DNA of 13,491 nucleotides from Botryosphaeria dothidea (taxonomy: Eukaryota; Ascomycota; Dothideomycetes; Botryosphaeriales; Botryosphaeriaceae). Where the stretch lies: NCBI GenBank assembly GCA_011503125.2, contig WWBZ02000054.1:1-13491 (forward strand), in the 5' to 3' direction. Made by a program: the position numbers and the translations under genes. The number at the start of each line of letters is the position of its first letter. The stretch's first letter is position 1. Positions 1 to 7,899 of the stretch are shown piece after piece. The notes below the pieces were generated by a model that did no database searches, had not been told where the DNA came from, and saw nothing but the letters and a program-made list of their open reading frames with translations.

Positions 1-509
1 GTCGAAGAACTCAAGGCCGTGGGATGTGACAAATGATTTGAAGTTTCCATGCGTTGCGAGACGGACGCGGTGGTGGTATTTTTCTTTCAAGAGCTTACCG
101 AGCGCAACGAATGGCTGTACATCTCCTCGGCTACCCACCACTTGGATGACCACATTCATCTGCGGAGGGTTTGATGCCGAGTACTGGTCTCTTGTTGAAG
201 AAGTGTCACTAACTGCTGATGACGCAGGTGTTTGGTTCTGGTCTTCAAGCGTTTCCAGCGCTGGAATCAATAGTCTTGACAATCTGTTGGAGCGATCCAG
301 AATTTGCATGTCGATGCGGCCATCCTCGTAGCCGCTGCACCTCCCTGGACGTCATTGTCGTTGAAGCCGACATTTTTTTCCGAAATTCAAGCTGCTGTAT
401 GAGGGAGGCGCTGGGTTGTTGAGCAGAATGTCGTCGTCCGGAGGTGGGGATGAAGCAGGCACGTAACGGATCGATCCTCTGAGTCACTTCCAAGCCGCTT
501 GTCGTCCAT
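1..509 (-). CDS. Sterol 3-beta-glucosyltransferase-like protein (GT28 family), N-terminal part, frame-broken
   Basis: Family 28 glycosyltransferases of this type move glucose from UDP-glucose to membrane sterols. The minus-strand frame covering 159-1 reads [17 protein letters not shown], then [11 protein letters not shown] and [15 protein letters not shown], the first Rossmann strand and helix of the GT28 N-terminal domain. The gene is cut by the left window edge, so the acceptor and UDP-sugar domains are not visible. Upstream is a Pro/Asp-rich tail typical of fungal members ([19 protein letters not shown]) and the short motif [10 protein letters not shown]. The start chosen is the ATG at 509 ([12 protein letters not shown]). 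No single frame joins the parts: one-base shifts are needed near 470, in the seven-base A run at 379-373, and near 330-340. No intron is evident. Family assignment is confident; sterol specificity is inferred from family. It may be a functional gene with assembly errors or a pseudogene. Confidence 0.8.
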
Positions 510-771
510 AGTTCCTTCCTGTATGGTCCCAGACAATGGACCCTGCAAATCGGAGAATGTCCAGAGAGTTGTCTTGAGCGGAACCTGCGGAAGGGTCCGA
601 TATTTAACGGTTGCAGTAGATAAGGCTGAGGACCCGCCGGCAATTCCCACATGGCTCAGGAGACAAGGCACGCAAAGCCACTCCGCTAAGCCTTCGCCAA
701 AGTTAAATCGGATCTGTACACTAATAGCTTGATCTGGAAGCGTTTGGGGCTGGTCGACGTGTCAGACCCGA
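510..771. other. Intergenic region upstream of the glycosyltransferase
   Basis: This gap separates the ATG of the glycosyltransferase (minus, 509) from the stop of the unidentified minus-strand frame at 772. It should hold the 5' leader and promoter of the first and the 3' end of the second. I see no clear TATA box, repeat or RNA gene. The reading frame that runs into it from 509 up to 671 looks like leader rather than conserved protein. Confidence 0.4.
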
Positions 772-1310
772 CTACGAGAACGACAATGCGAATGAAGTAC
801 GTGAATCCGAGACGAATCCGAGCAGCTCATCCAAAGCGGCCTTTTCGCTGCCGTGGTTAGAGCCTCTCAAATTCCGTTCGAGAGGAACGGACGCGTCTGT
901 AATGTCTATCCTGTCGTCCTTAAATGAATCAAGCGTGGAACTCGATAATGGTGTGACTTTGTGCTCAAAAATATATCCATGTTCCTCTCGTGAACGTGTT
1001 TGACTACCAATCCGGCTAGGGGTCGAAGATGCGAATACGGGTACGACGCTTGTCTTGCACGCGCTCCCCCGCACAAACACAATAACTGGGTTGCTCTATA
1101 ATAGACCCTCGCTACTTCGTAATCTGACCATCTGTTCTTTATGAGTCCTCGGTGCATTGTGATAAATGAAGGGGTACCAAACTCGGGCTTACCAAGCGTA
1201 ATCTTAGATGTTATCATCATGTTCTGTTGACTGAGAGCTGCGCCTCCGGATGCCCCGGATTCGTTGGTACATGAAGTGGATTCAACAGCATTGCAACATG
1301 CTACTGCCAT
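772..1310 (-). CDS. Unidentified small protein, probably two exons
   Basis: I do not recognise this protein. The start is the ATG at 1310 in good context (GCCATGG). The first exon would end at 1193 before a GTAAGC donor, and the 107-nt intron 1192-1086 would end in CCCAG. The phase matches, giving a protein of about 143 residues. The second exon stays open for about 310 bases. It has a stretch rich in charged residues (SREEHGYIFEHK, LDSFKDDRIDIT) and ends ELLGFVSDSRTSFALSFS before TAG at 774-772. The N-terminus is rich in Ser, Cys and Ala. No signal peptide, membrane segment or known motif stands out. Codons look ordinary and there is no RIP signature. It could be a short conserved fungal protein, part of a larger frame-broken gene, or chance open reading. 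Confidence 0.35.
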
Positions 1311-1865
1311 GGCAGGTTGAAGTATTCGTAAGGATGTGAAAATAATGTGACCGTCTCGTGCTGGCTGGATAGCAGCTTCTTTTTAGGTTGAAGCTTTGCA
1401 ATTTTCACATATCAAGAAATCTATCAAACGGTCAATGGCAATTCTTGGATTGCTCTCCTTCCTGAAAAACTCCCGTGGCTAACCTCAAGAGCGAGGCCGT
1501 AGTGGGTATCTATGCAAACACATGTGAAATGGAGGAGAAAGTACAGAACGAAATAGAACTAACACACGAAGCTAGCAATGGTTTAAAATTGAGGATTCGT
1601 GACGCTTCTCAAGATTAAGGAAAGGCAACACCACTACCATATCTTCTGCTCTTACTCGGTGTAGCTCAGGAGCTCAGTAAAAGTTATCAACTTGTTGAGC
1701 GGAAACAAGTCGGTAAAGCTGATTGTGGCCACCGTATTGCTTCCTAACGGTAATGAAAAGCGCCTCAGTAAGCCGCCCAGAGAAGCGGTCTTCTGCAACT
1801 CAACCCCACAATAGAACCCCGCGTATCGGAAACGGAACTAGCTGCAGAGGGCAACAGATCAGGGT
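1311..1865. other. Intergenic stretch with no supported gene
   Basis: About 555 bases lie between the start of the unidentified frame and the stop codon of the RRM gene, all with normal base composition. I see no coding frame with conserved sequence, no repeat and no complete RNA gene. By position it should contain the promoter of the minus-strand frame ending at 772 and the 3' untranslated part of the RRM gene. A tRNA D-arm-like string near 1666-1680 has no matching T arm. Confidence 0.4.
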
Positions 1866-3645
1866 TTAGCAGCAGCTTATAGCATCCGAATCCGTCGAGC
1901 GTGGTCGGCAAATGTCCGAGGAGCTGTCGCTGAGAGCGCTGTCACGTCGGCGGGAGCGCTGAAGATTGCCGTATTCTTCATCATCTTCTGAGTCCTCGGA
2001 CTTGAGGATATCGTAGAGATTTGCCGAACTTTGCGGTTTCAACTGATGCTGAGAAGTCGGTCGAACGGCATCGAAGAGTTGCGATCTGGTACGGTTTGGC
2101 AGAGGTTCAGCGCATTTGTCAGGGACAAAGTCAAGTTTGAGAAGCCGGTATGGCATTCTGGACATCATGCATGTTCGCGCAAACCCGCAGCCCTGGATGG
2201 AGTTGGTGTGGACGATCAAGTCATGACCCTCCATCTTAACCTGAGAATGACCAGATTGTGAATATGTTCCATGTCGTCCCGAACAGTCTGCTCGTTAAGT
2301 TGGTTCGCTGCATTGCATAGACGCAGAATACGCGTAGCGCCGTTGTTGATGATCCTCTTGTAGGTGGCGGTATTAGGATAGAATTGGCGATCGGCCCAAT
2401 CAACCTCAACCTGAACACCGTTTGAATTAATCATGGGCTCAATTTCCTTTCATGGCCAGAAACATACCCGTTTGTTTTTGATGTAGACGTCATGGCGTCT
2501 GGCGTAGGCCCAGTAAGCTTGAGCATCAGTTCCTCGAAAAAAAGATAGGCATGCGGTCCGGTCGTTCCAGCGGAAAATGTCAAGGACCATACCACCTTTG
2601 ACGTGCTCGAGAATCTCGTTGAGGGTGGTGTCCGGTGAAACACCAATTGATATGGAGGCTGCGTTGGTCCTCACGAGGCGGATGGGCAGTCTCCAGAGGT
2701 GACTGATCTTCATCAAACTTGCCATTGGCAGGCTCAGAGAAACGGTACTGCTCAAGGTCTAACTGGCCATGCATCCTGAATGGGTACGCTTCTGGGTTGT
2801 GCGATGCGGCAAGATCCTTAGCAACAGCCGGAGTGCAGTCTGCTGCACTGGCCGAGGTCATGAAACCATGGAAGGTGGAGCCCACGATCGGCTGTTGAGA
2901 GAATTCGCCGACCCTAGCACTGGCACTGACGTCACTGTATTTACTGCTCTGATCTGTGGTTACGTAGGAAGAGGAAGCGCCGCTATTGCCGTACTGGGTG
3001 AAGTTGTGTGAGGGACCGTAAGTGGAACCCAGGCGCGGCTGAATGTACATTTCGAGTGTATCGGGGGTGACTCCATCCTCAAGTAGATTCTTCCGAAGAT
3101 TGACTTTTATCGGATTAATAGCCTTCGCAACACAGTGAGATACGCCACGTACGGTATTCCCCAAAGTTACGCTTCTATTGGCATTTCAGTCAGCAAGCAG
3201 ACTACTGATCAGATATGATTATCTTACCAAGAACTCATACTCGGATGCAGCAATTCGCATCAAGGAAGGATCTGGCGGGTCGTGTGGCACAGCCTCGAGA
3301 CGTATCAGCTCCGTATTCAGGCAGAACTCCGAATCTAAACATGCTGGACGTACGCGATGGGCACTAGCTCAGCGTTAGCGGGCAATATTGTGGAGGCTTG
3401 TGTTGATGATTAGAGAATAATCAAACTGAGCAGCAAGATGCAGGGTCTCTCTAGCTCGAGGGCAGGTACTCACTGCAGGAGTAAGAGGCGGAAGTCATCT
3501 TGACTGATGGCAATCCTATCGCCATAAGCAGTGCGTTCGCGAACGGCAAATCCATAACGAGTCGTAGAGGCAATGCAAGGCCGAATGTCGAGTGAGGTGC
3601 AGAGATTTGAAACTGAAGCAGCAGTACGACCCAAGAGAGCTGCTT
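1866..3645 (-). CDS. Multi-exon protein with two RNA recognition motifs; start not found, frame-broken
   Basis: Minus-strand exons are 3645-3474, 3363-3228, about 3174 (or 3122)-2468, and 2410-1866. The introns are good: 3473-3364 (GTGAGT, branch GCTAAC, CTAG; phase 2 kept), 3227-3175 (GTAAGA, branch GCTGAC, AATAG) and 2467-2411 (GTATGT, TTCAG; in phase). Exon 2 contains LEAVPHDPPDPSLMRIAASE. RRM1 spans about 2672-2400 (GVSPDTTLNEILEHVKGG, then KNKRV joined to EVDWADRQF). RRM2 spans about 2338-2110 (ATRILRL, DDMEHIHNLV, HTNSIQGCGFARTCMM, VPDKCAEPLP). The tail is acidic and Ser-rich (SEDSEDDEEYG). The arrangement resembles fungal RRM proteins related to Nrd1-type post-transcriptional regulators; RNA binding is inferred from family. 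One-base shifts are needed near 2647 and near 2240. With the 53-nt second intron a further shift is needed near 3150; ending that intron at 3123 would avoid it. A strong acceptor at 3650-3646 suggests an unseen upstream first exon. Confidence 0.72.
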
Positions 3646-3818
3646 CTGGGAAGGGAAGCGAGCTATGGCCTCAGCCTAAGCCGCATGAGGCTGGAGGATC
3701 GCCGGGATCTGAGCTTGGCAGCAGCAAACGCGGCAGCGAGGCGGCATGACGCGCGCCGGTCGCGCATTCCCAAATTTTCGGAGCTCGACAATTCCAACAT
3801 CGCGAAACCAGCCCGTTG
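3646..3818. promoter_or_regulatory. Short divergent intergenic region between the RRM gene and the BCS1-like gene
   Basis: The RRM gene reads leftwards from here and the BCS1-like gene reads rightwards from 3819, so their 5' ends are separated by under 200 bases. A shared two-way promoter is the simple reading, but the first exon of the RRM gene has not been found and may overlap this interval. I see no clear TATA box. The sequence is GC-rich with alanine-codon-like GCAGC repeats that open several chance reading frames on both strands. Confidence 0.3.
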
Positions 3819-4370
3819 ATGGATCGCAACCATGGGCCGCCTCCTCCGCCGCAAGCTCAGCAACAGCTAGCAGATACTCTCCAGGCCAGCTCCGGTGATG
3901 GCGGGGGCTCGCTCATGTCCCAGCTCACTGGAATCCCTACTTCACAGCTGTCAGTCTGATCAGGATGCATATGTCAGTGCGCTTGCTGACTGCTTATTTC
4001 CAGGGCTTCGGTCTTGCAGGCCTCGCCACGTTCGGTCGCATGGCCCAGCAGGGGCTTAAGCGTGGTGCTGTGCTCCTTCGTCGCCGTATGCTCGTCGAGC
4101 TAGAAGTCACAAAGAATGACGATGCGTATCCGTGGTTGCTACAATGGATGTACCAGCGCGGTCATGCCTTGAGCTCCGAAGCCGCCGCCGACGCTGCACG
4201 GTACGTGATAGCAGCTGCTACTGGATTAGAGTTGGGGTTCTAAGTTGTCCAGGAAAACGCAGAGTCGCGGTTTGATTGATTCACTCGCGCAACGGATCAC
4301 TCCTCGTATGCACCACCTTCAACTCACCCTAGTCCTGCCTGTCCATGCGGCTAGCATAGATAAACCCTAA
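3819..4370 (+). pseudogene. BCS1-like mitochondrial AAA chaperone, N-terminal exons only (truncated)
   Basis: BCS1 is an inner-membrane AAA ATPase that inserts the Rieske protein into respiratory complex III; fungi also have many paralogues. Exon 1 (3819-3949) encodes a Pro/Gln-rich start (MDRNHGPPPPPQAQQQLADT) and, one frame over, NPYFTA. After the intron 3950-4003 (GTCAGT, branch GCTGAC, CAG), exon 2 (4004-4200) encodes GFGLAGLATFGRMAQQ, RRRMLVELEVTKND and YPWLLQWM, the membrane helix and BCS1_N hallmark. After the intron 4201-4252 (GTACGT...CCAG), exon 3 encodes SLAQRITPRMHHLQ, then loses similarity near 4325 and meets TAA at 4370. The rest of BCS1_N, the Walker A/B motifs and the AAA domain are absent from the window. 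Exon 1 needs one extra base near 3930, as if GGG had become GG. The family is clear; orthology to BCS1 itself rather than a paralogue is not. Confidence 0.78.
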
Positions 4371-4840
4371 AGCATATCCTCCTCTTCTGCCCCCACTTCC
4401 AACAGGGCAGGGCACAGATGCTCTAAAGGGCAGGGACTACGGACTACTACTCCCTCCTCTCAACAAAGAAGGGGATCAAAGTAGTAATAGACTGGTTCTT
4501 ACGCCTAGGGCTGCTCAAGTAATTCAGCCTGGCAAGGGAACTAATACAGGAAGATAACCAGGAAGAGGAACTAGGAGGACAACTAGGACCACCAGGACCA
4601 CTAGGACCCGGACAACTACGAGGATAAGGACTAAAGAGATAGGTCTAGTAGGTAAATATAGGGCTGCTACAGCAGCCGCTACTAGTAAGAAGGAAAAATA
4701 AGAACTAGTATAGGATAGCATGCCCAGAGAGAGAGGAGGGGTTTTTGCCAGGCGAAAAGGTTTTCCCCCTCGTGTAAAATAACTACAGATAGCTAGCCCG
4801 CATGGACCCGTAAGGGAGCTATATCGGGAAGAAATGAATT
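4371..4840. other. Degenerate, unclassified sequence between the BCS1-like fragment and the retroelements
   Basis: No intact gene is visible. CpA and TpG are still present at the left and thin out toward 4700, so the region is transitional between host sequence and RIP-mutated DNA. A plus-strand reading contains Arg/Thr-rich or Gly/Pro-rich low-complexity sequence depending on frame, interrupted by stops. The string TGTAAAATAACTACAG near 4775, preceded by a mixed purine/pyrimidine run, could be the edge of an LTR, but no second copy is visible. It is most likely a remnant of another mobile element. Confidence 0.35.
4566..4632. repeat. Short degenerate repeat built on ACTAGGA/ACCAGGA units
   Basis: Variants of ACTAGGA and ACCAGGA, separated by short CC/AC spacers, follow each other (aactaggagg, actaggaccaccagg, accactaggaccc). 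The array is short and imperfect. In one plus frame it reads as a Gly/Pro-rich string, in another as alternating Arg and Thr. No function is evident. Confidence 0.4.
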
Positions 4841-4854
4841 TATCTATCTATCTA
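4841..4854. repeat. TATC microsatellite
   Basis: Three full TATC units plus a partial fourth, flanked by TA-rich sequence. It lies just at the left border of the DNA from which CpA and TpG are nearly absent. Confidence 0.5.
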
Positions 4855-6176
4855 TATAGAAGTAAGCTCTTTTCGTTTAGTATCCGCTAATATCGATCTC
4901 GGTAATTACTACTTCGGTAATCTAGAAGTTAGTAATAGTATTAACTAACTAGATTTATCTTAGTCGGATAGAAATACGCTAGAGTTTATATCTTCGAGCG
5001 AATTAAGCATCGATAAAACTATAGAATAAGTACCTAGAATTAATAAGGATTTAAGTAGAGATCTTCTTATTAATAAGTACTAAAACTAAGAAAGATAGTT
5101 TTTCTATATACTTATTCTCGAATTACTTCTAATCTACTTAAAGCTTACTTTACTTCTTTTACTTCTAACGGCGAATTTTATTAGAAGCTACTCTTTTCCG
5201 AATTCTTATTATCTTTAGCACTCCTCTAGTTATAGAAGAGTCTTTTACTCTAGTTATCTAGTACTAGCGGCTTAAGCTAGACGGCGGGTAGGCGTATAAA
5301 AATATACCTACTACTAGTATTCTAAGACGCTATAACGCGTATAAAGCTTATTCTAACGGCGTCGGTTAATCTTATTTTAAGTTACTTATTAGCTCTCTAG
5401 GTTAGTACGGCTTTAGCTAGGCCCGTTAGTTCCTAGTCTGATTTAGTCGTTTTAAGGGGGCTTTAGATACGTAGTAGTCTTTATTATAGTTACTAGCGTC
5501 CTTCTAGAGATTATTCCTAAACTTCTAGATACGTAGTTAAAAAGCTTCTAACTAGTTACTTACTCGCTTAAGCTCTATATAGTAGTCTTCGAACTACTAG
5601 TCCGGTTTTATAAGACTAATTATTTATTATTAAAGCTTTCTACTAGTCTAGCCTCGAGTAGAACTTCTTAATTTCGTCTAGCTAGTACGTGCCTTCCGCT
5701 TCTAGTAGGAGCTTCCGGTACTTAATAAAGTACTCTATAAAGAACTTACTAGCTTAACGAAGTTAGTAAAGCTTACGTTAGGCCTTCTCCTTAGTATATA
5801 AATCGCTAAAGAATAGGCGTAGCTATATAATAAGATTAGTAACCGTAGTATTACTTATCGCCGTAACCGCTTAAAATCTAGGGCTATAGTTAGCGGGTAG
5901 CTTCCCCTCTTAACCGGTTATATAACGCGAAAAACTTCGTTACTTTAGTATAGTTAGTATAGTCGATATTTAGTTTTATATTAGCTTAAGTAATCTATAG
6001 TTCGAGTTAATCTCGGTCTTCTCTATATTTAGCTAATAGACCGAGTTATTTTATAGGTTCGTTCTTTCTTAGAGACGTAGGTCTAGCTAGTAGTTAAACG
6101 AGCTACTATAGTAGGCTTTACTCGTTATTCTCGGTAGCCGCCGGAGGCCCTCGGTCTTAAGTATTATTATATATCT

Positions 6177-6284
6177 TTCTTAGTTATCTTCTTAGATATC
6201 TTCTTAAATATCTTCTTAGATATCTTTTTAGATATCTTCTTAAATATCTTCTTAGGTATCTTCTTAAGTATCTTCTTAGGTGCC
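6177..6284 (-). repeat. Nine tandem 12-bp units, Lys-Lys-Ile-X on the minus strand
   Basis: Nine consecutive 12-base units follow TTCTTAGATATC with one to three changes each. On the plus strand every unit carries a stop in the frame that reads Ser-stop-Ile-Ser. On the minus strand the array is open and reads KKIPKKIFKKISKKIS and so on, with only one unit beginning differently. The minus strand is therefore the likelier coding sense: a basic, histone-tail-like linker upstream of the gag domain. Differences between units are mostly A/G and C/T transitions, as expected if identical units were mutated separately. Confidence 0.6.
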
Positions 6285-6492
6285 CTCTCTAAGATCTTCT
6301 TTTAAATCTTCTTTTAGAAACTTCTTCGTGCCTTCTTAAACGCTATACCGTCGTTTATTAAAGGACTTCCTTCGGGAACCTTCTTAAGTACCTATACGGA
6401 TATCTTCTTAAACGATTTCCTAGGTATAGTTAACTAGTAATAAGCCTAGCTACTATTCTAAACTTCTTAGTAACTTTAGTAGAGAGAAGCTA

Positions 6493-6637
6493 TACTTACG
6501 TAGAAGCTCTAGCGTATAGAGAAAGAGGATAAGAACGTAGTACTTACGTAGAAGCTATAGCGTATAGAGAAAGAGAATAAGAAAAGCCGTACTTACGTAG
6601 AAGCTTTAGCGTATAGAGGAAGAGGAATAAGCTTAGT
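6493..6637 (+). repeat. Three tandem copies of a 48-49 bp unit
   Basis: Copies begin at 6493, 6541 and 6590 with tacttacgtagaagct, followed by a variable base or two, then tagcgtatagag, then an A/G-rich end. Spacing is 48 and 49 bases. A 16-residue period just before the endonuclease domain would fit successive CCHC zinc knuckles at the end of a LINE ORF1. However, the mutated sequence no longer shows convincing Cys and His positions, so this is only a possibility. In one frame the unit reads KLxRIEKE, a helix-like repeat. Confidence 0.5.
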
Positions 6638-6639
6638 CT

Positions 6640-7480
6640 AATATAATAGCTTATATCCGGTATAGCTCGCGAAAATATAGTAGTATTACTATCTACGAGA
6701 AGACTAAGCTAAAGAAAAAAGAAAGAAAGGTTTAAGTAAGATAGCGCTACTTATATATCTCTTTAGAGTTCCTTTTACTAGTAGCGAGTTATAGGGTTTT
6801 CTTATTAAGCTTTATTAAGCTTTAGAATCCTCTTAACCTAAGGTCGGATAATAAATCTTTATAACTAGGCTACTTAAAGGTAAGAAGAATTCTCTAAGAT
6901 ATTAGAAAGAGTTCTAAAGTACTTAAGTATTCTCGAACCCTCTATAATTCTCGGGGACTTTAACGAATACTACCTATAGTAGAACCCTCTTACCCGACTA
7001 ATATAAGAAGCTTCTAGGCTAGTTAAATAGATAGAAGTAAATAATCTAGAGCTACTAAATACGGTAGAAGAAACTATCTTCTTTAAACCGGATCTAGTAC
7101 GCCCTACGGTTCTTAATCTAACTATAATAACCTAAAATTTATCTAATAAGATAAAGGACTAATAAGTTCTCGACGACTTCGGCTTAGATTACCGTCCGAT
7201 ATTCTTTAAGATAGAAACTAAAGGCCCTATAGCGGATTCTCCTACTACTACGGCCCGATTTAATACTATAAAAGTAGACTAGAAAAAGTTCTTCTTAATT
7301 TTCTAAGAGAAAGTTAAAGAAAAGCTTCTAAACGTGCTAGTAATAGCTCGTAATCTAGAATCTTTCTTCTCTCTTTCGAAAGAGATAGTAGCCGCTAAAC
7401 TACTAAAGATACTAGCGCTAGATAATTTAGAAGATACGCTAACTAAAGCTATCTCCTACGCTACGAATCTTACTATCCCC
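6640..7480 (+). pseudogene. LINE endonuclease (AP-endonuclease fold) remnant
   Basis: The motif ILGDFNEYY, two stops, NP (about 6947-6985) corresponds to the GDFN..H..WNP motif of LINE endonucleases, with the expected His codons read as TAC (Tyr) and Trp codons as TAG. The second motif GLDYRPIFF (7181-7207) corresponds to G.DH.P, again with Tyr (TAC, 7190-7192) in place of the catalytic His. Following text (KGPIADSPTTTARFN) is typical of the spacer before RT in Tad1-like elements. The N-terminal part of the domain is short and poorly readable. The enzyme would nick target DNA for reverse transcription; this copy is dead. Confidence 0.65.
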
Positions 7481-7899
7481 CGTCTTAAACTAGAACTAAA
7501 ATCGAAACCGTAGTAGAACGATAAGCTATCTACTAAACGGTAAGAGCTAAAACGAAAGGCTCGCCTTCTCTTTTACCTTTCTACGAAGAAAGATAAGTAA
7601 GAATATCTAGAAACCCGGAAAACCTTCGTTAACGCGATTAAGTAAGCTAAACGTTAATACTAGAATTAATTTCTCTCGTTAAACTCCCCCTAAGATATAT
7701 ATAAAGCTATATCCTATACGAAGCCGCGATTCTACGATTAAATTCCCTCTATAAAGAAGAAAGATAGCTAAGTTAAGACTAGCTTTAAGGGGTAGTACTC
7801 TACCCTAAGAGAGGGCCTCTTTCTTATATCTCTCTTAGCTCTCCCGTTTAAGTAGAATAGCTACTCCCCCTCTAAGAACTAGAAATAGCCTACTCTTAG

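Larger units (their letters stand above)
4840..6480 (-). mobile_element. Ty3/gypsy-like gag remnant, heavily RIP-mutated
   Basis: On the minus strand, a broken frame between about 5960 and 5560 reads like a retrotransposon capsid domain. It has KVTKFFALYNRLRGEATR (about 5955-5888), then NTTVTNLII and LRLFFSDLYTKEKA, then FIEYFIKYRKLLLEAEG (about 5770-5685). The order (LRGEA followed by Trp-type stops, then FF..LY...KA, then the EY...YRKL helix) matches Ty3/gypsy gag. Stops are TAG or TAA where Trp or Gln is expected, as RIP produces. A Lys-rich repeat lies on the N-terminal side at 6284-6177. No protease or reverse transcriptase follows on this strand within the window, and no LTR was found. 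The limits are set by composition and by the start of the opposite-strand LINE sequence, so they are approximate. Confidence 0.5.

Noticed and set aside
1660..1690. Possible tRNA (TAGCTCAG near 1667)
   Set aside because: A D-arm/A-box-like string is present but no GGTTCGANTCC box, anticodon arm or acceptor pairing follows within tRNA distance.
3592..3863. Open frames on both strands rich in Arg and Ala over the divergent region
   Set aside because: They overlap the first RRM exon and the BCS1-like start in other frames and follow GC-rich GCAGC repeats; no conserved sequence.
4361..4372. Telomere-like CCCTAA
   Set aside because: It occurs once only, with no tandem array, so it does not mark a telomere.
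4524..4721. Minus-strand open frame rich in Leu and Val, like membrane segments
   Set aside because: The hydrophobic look comes from the ACTAGGA-type low-complexity repeat read on the other strand; there is no start context or conserved motif.
6177..6284. CRISPR-like array
   Set aside because: Units are 12 bp, directly tandem and without spacers, inside a eukaryotic retroelement.
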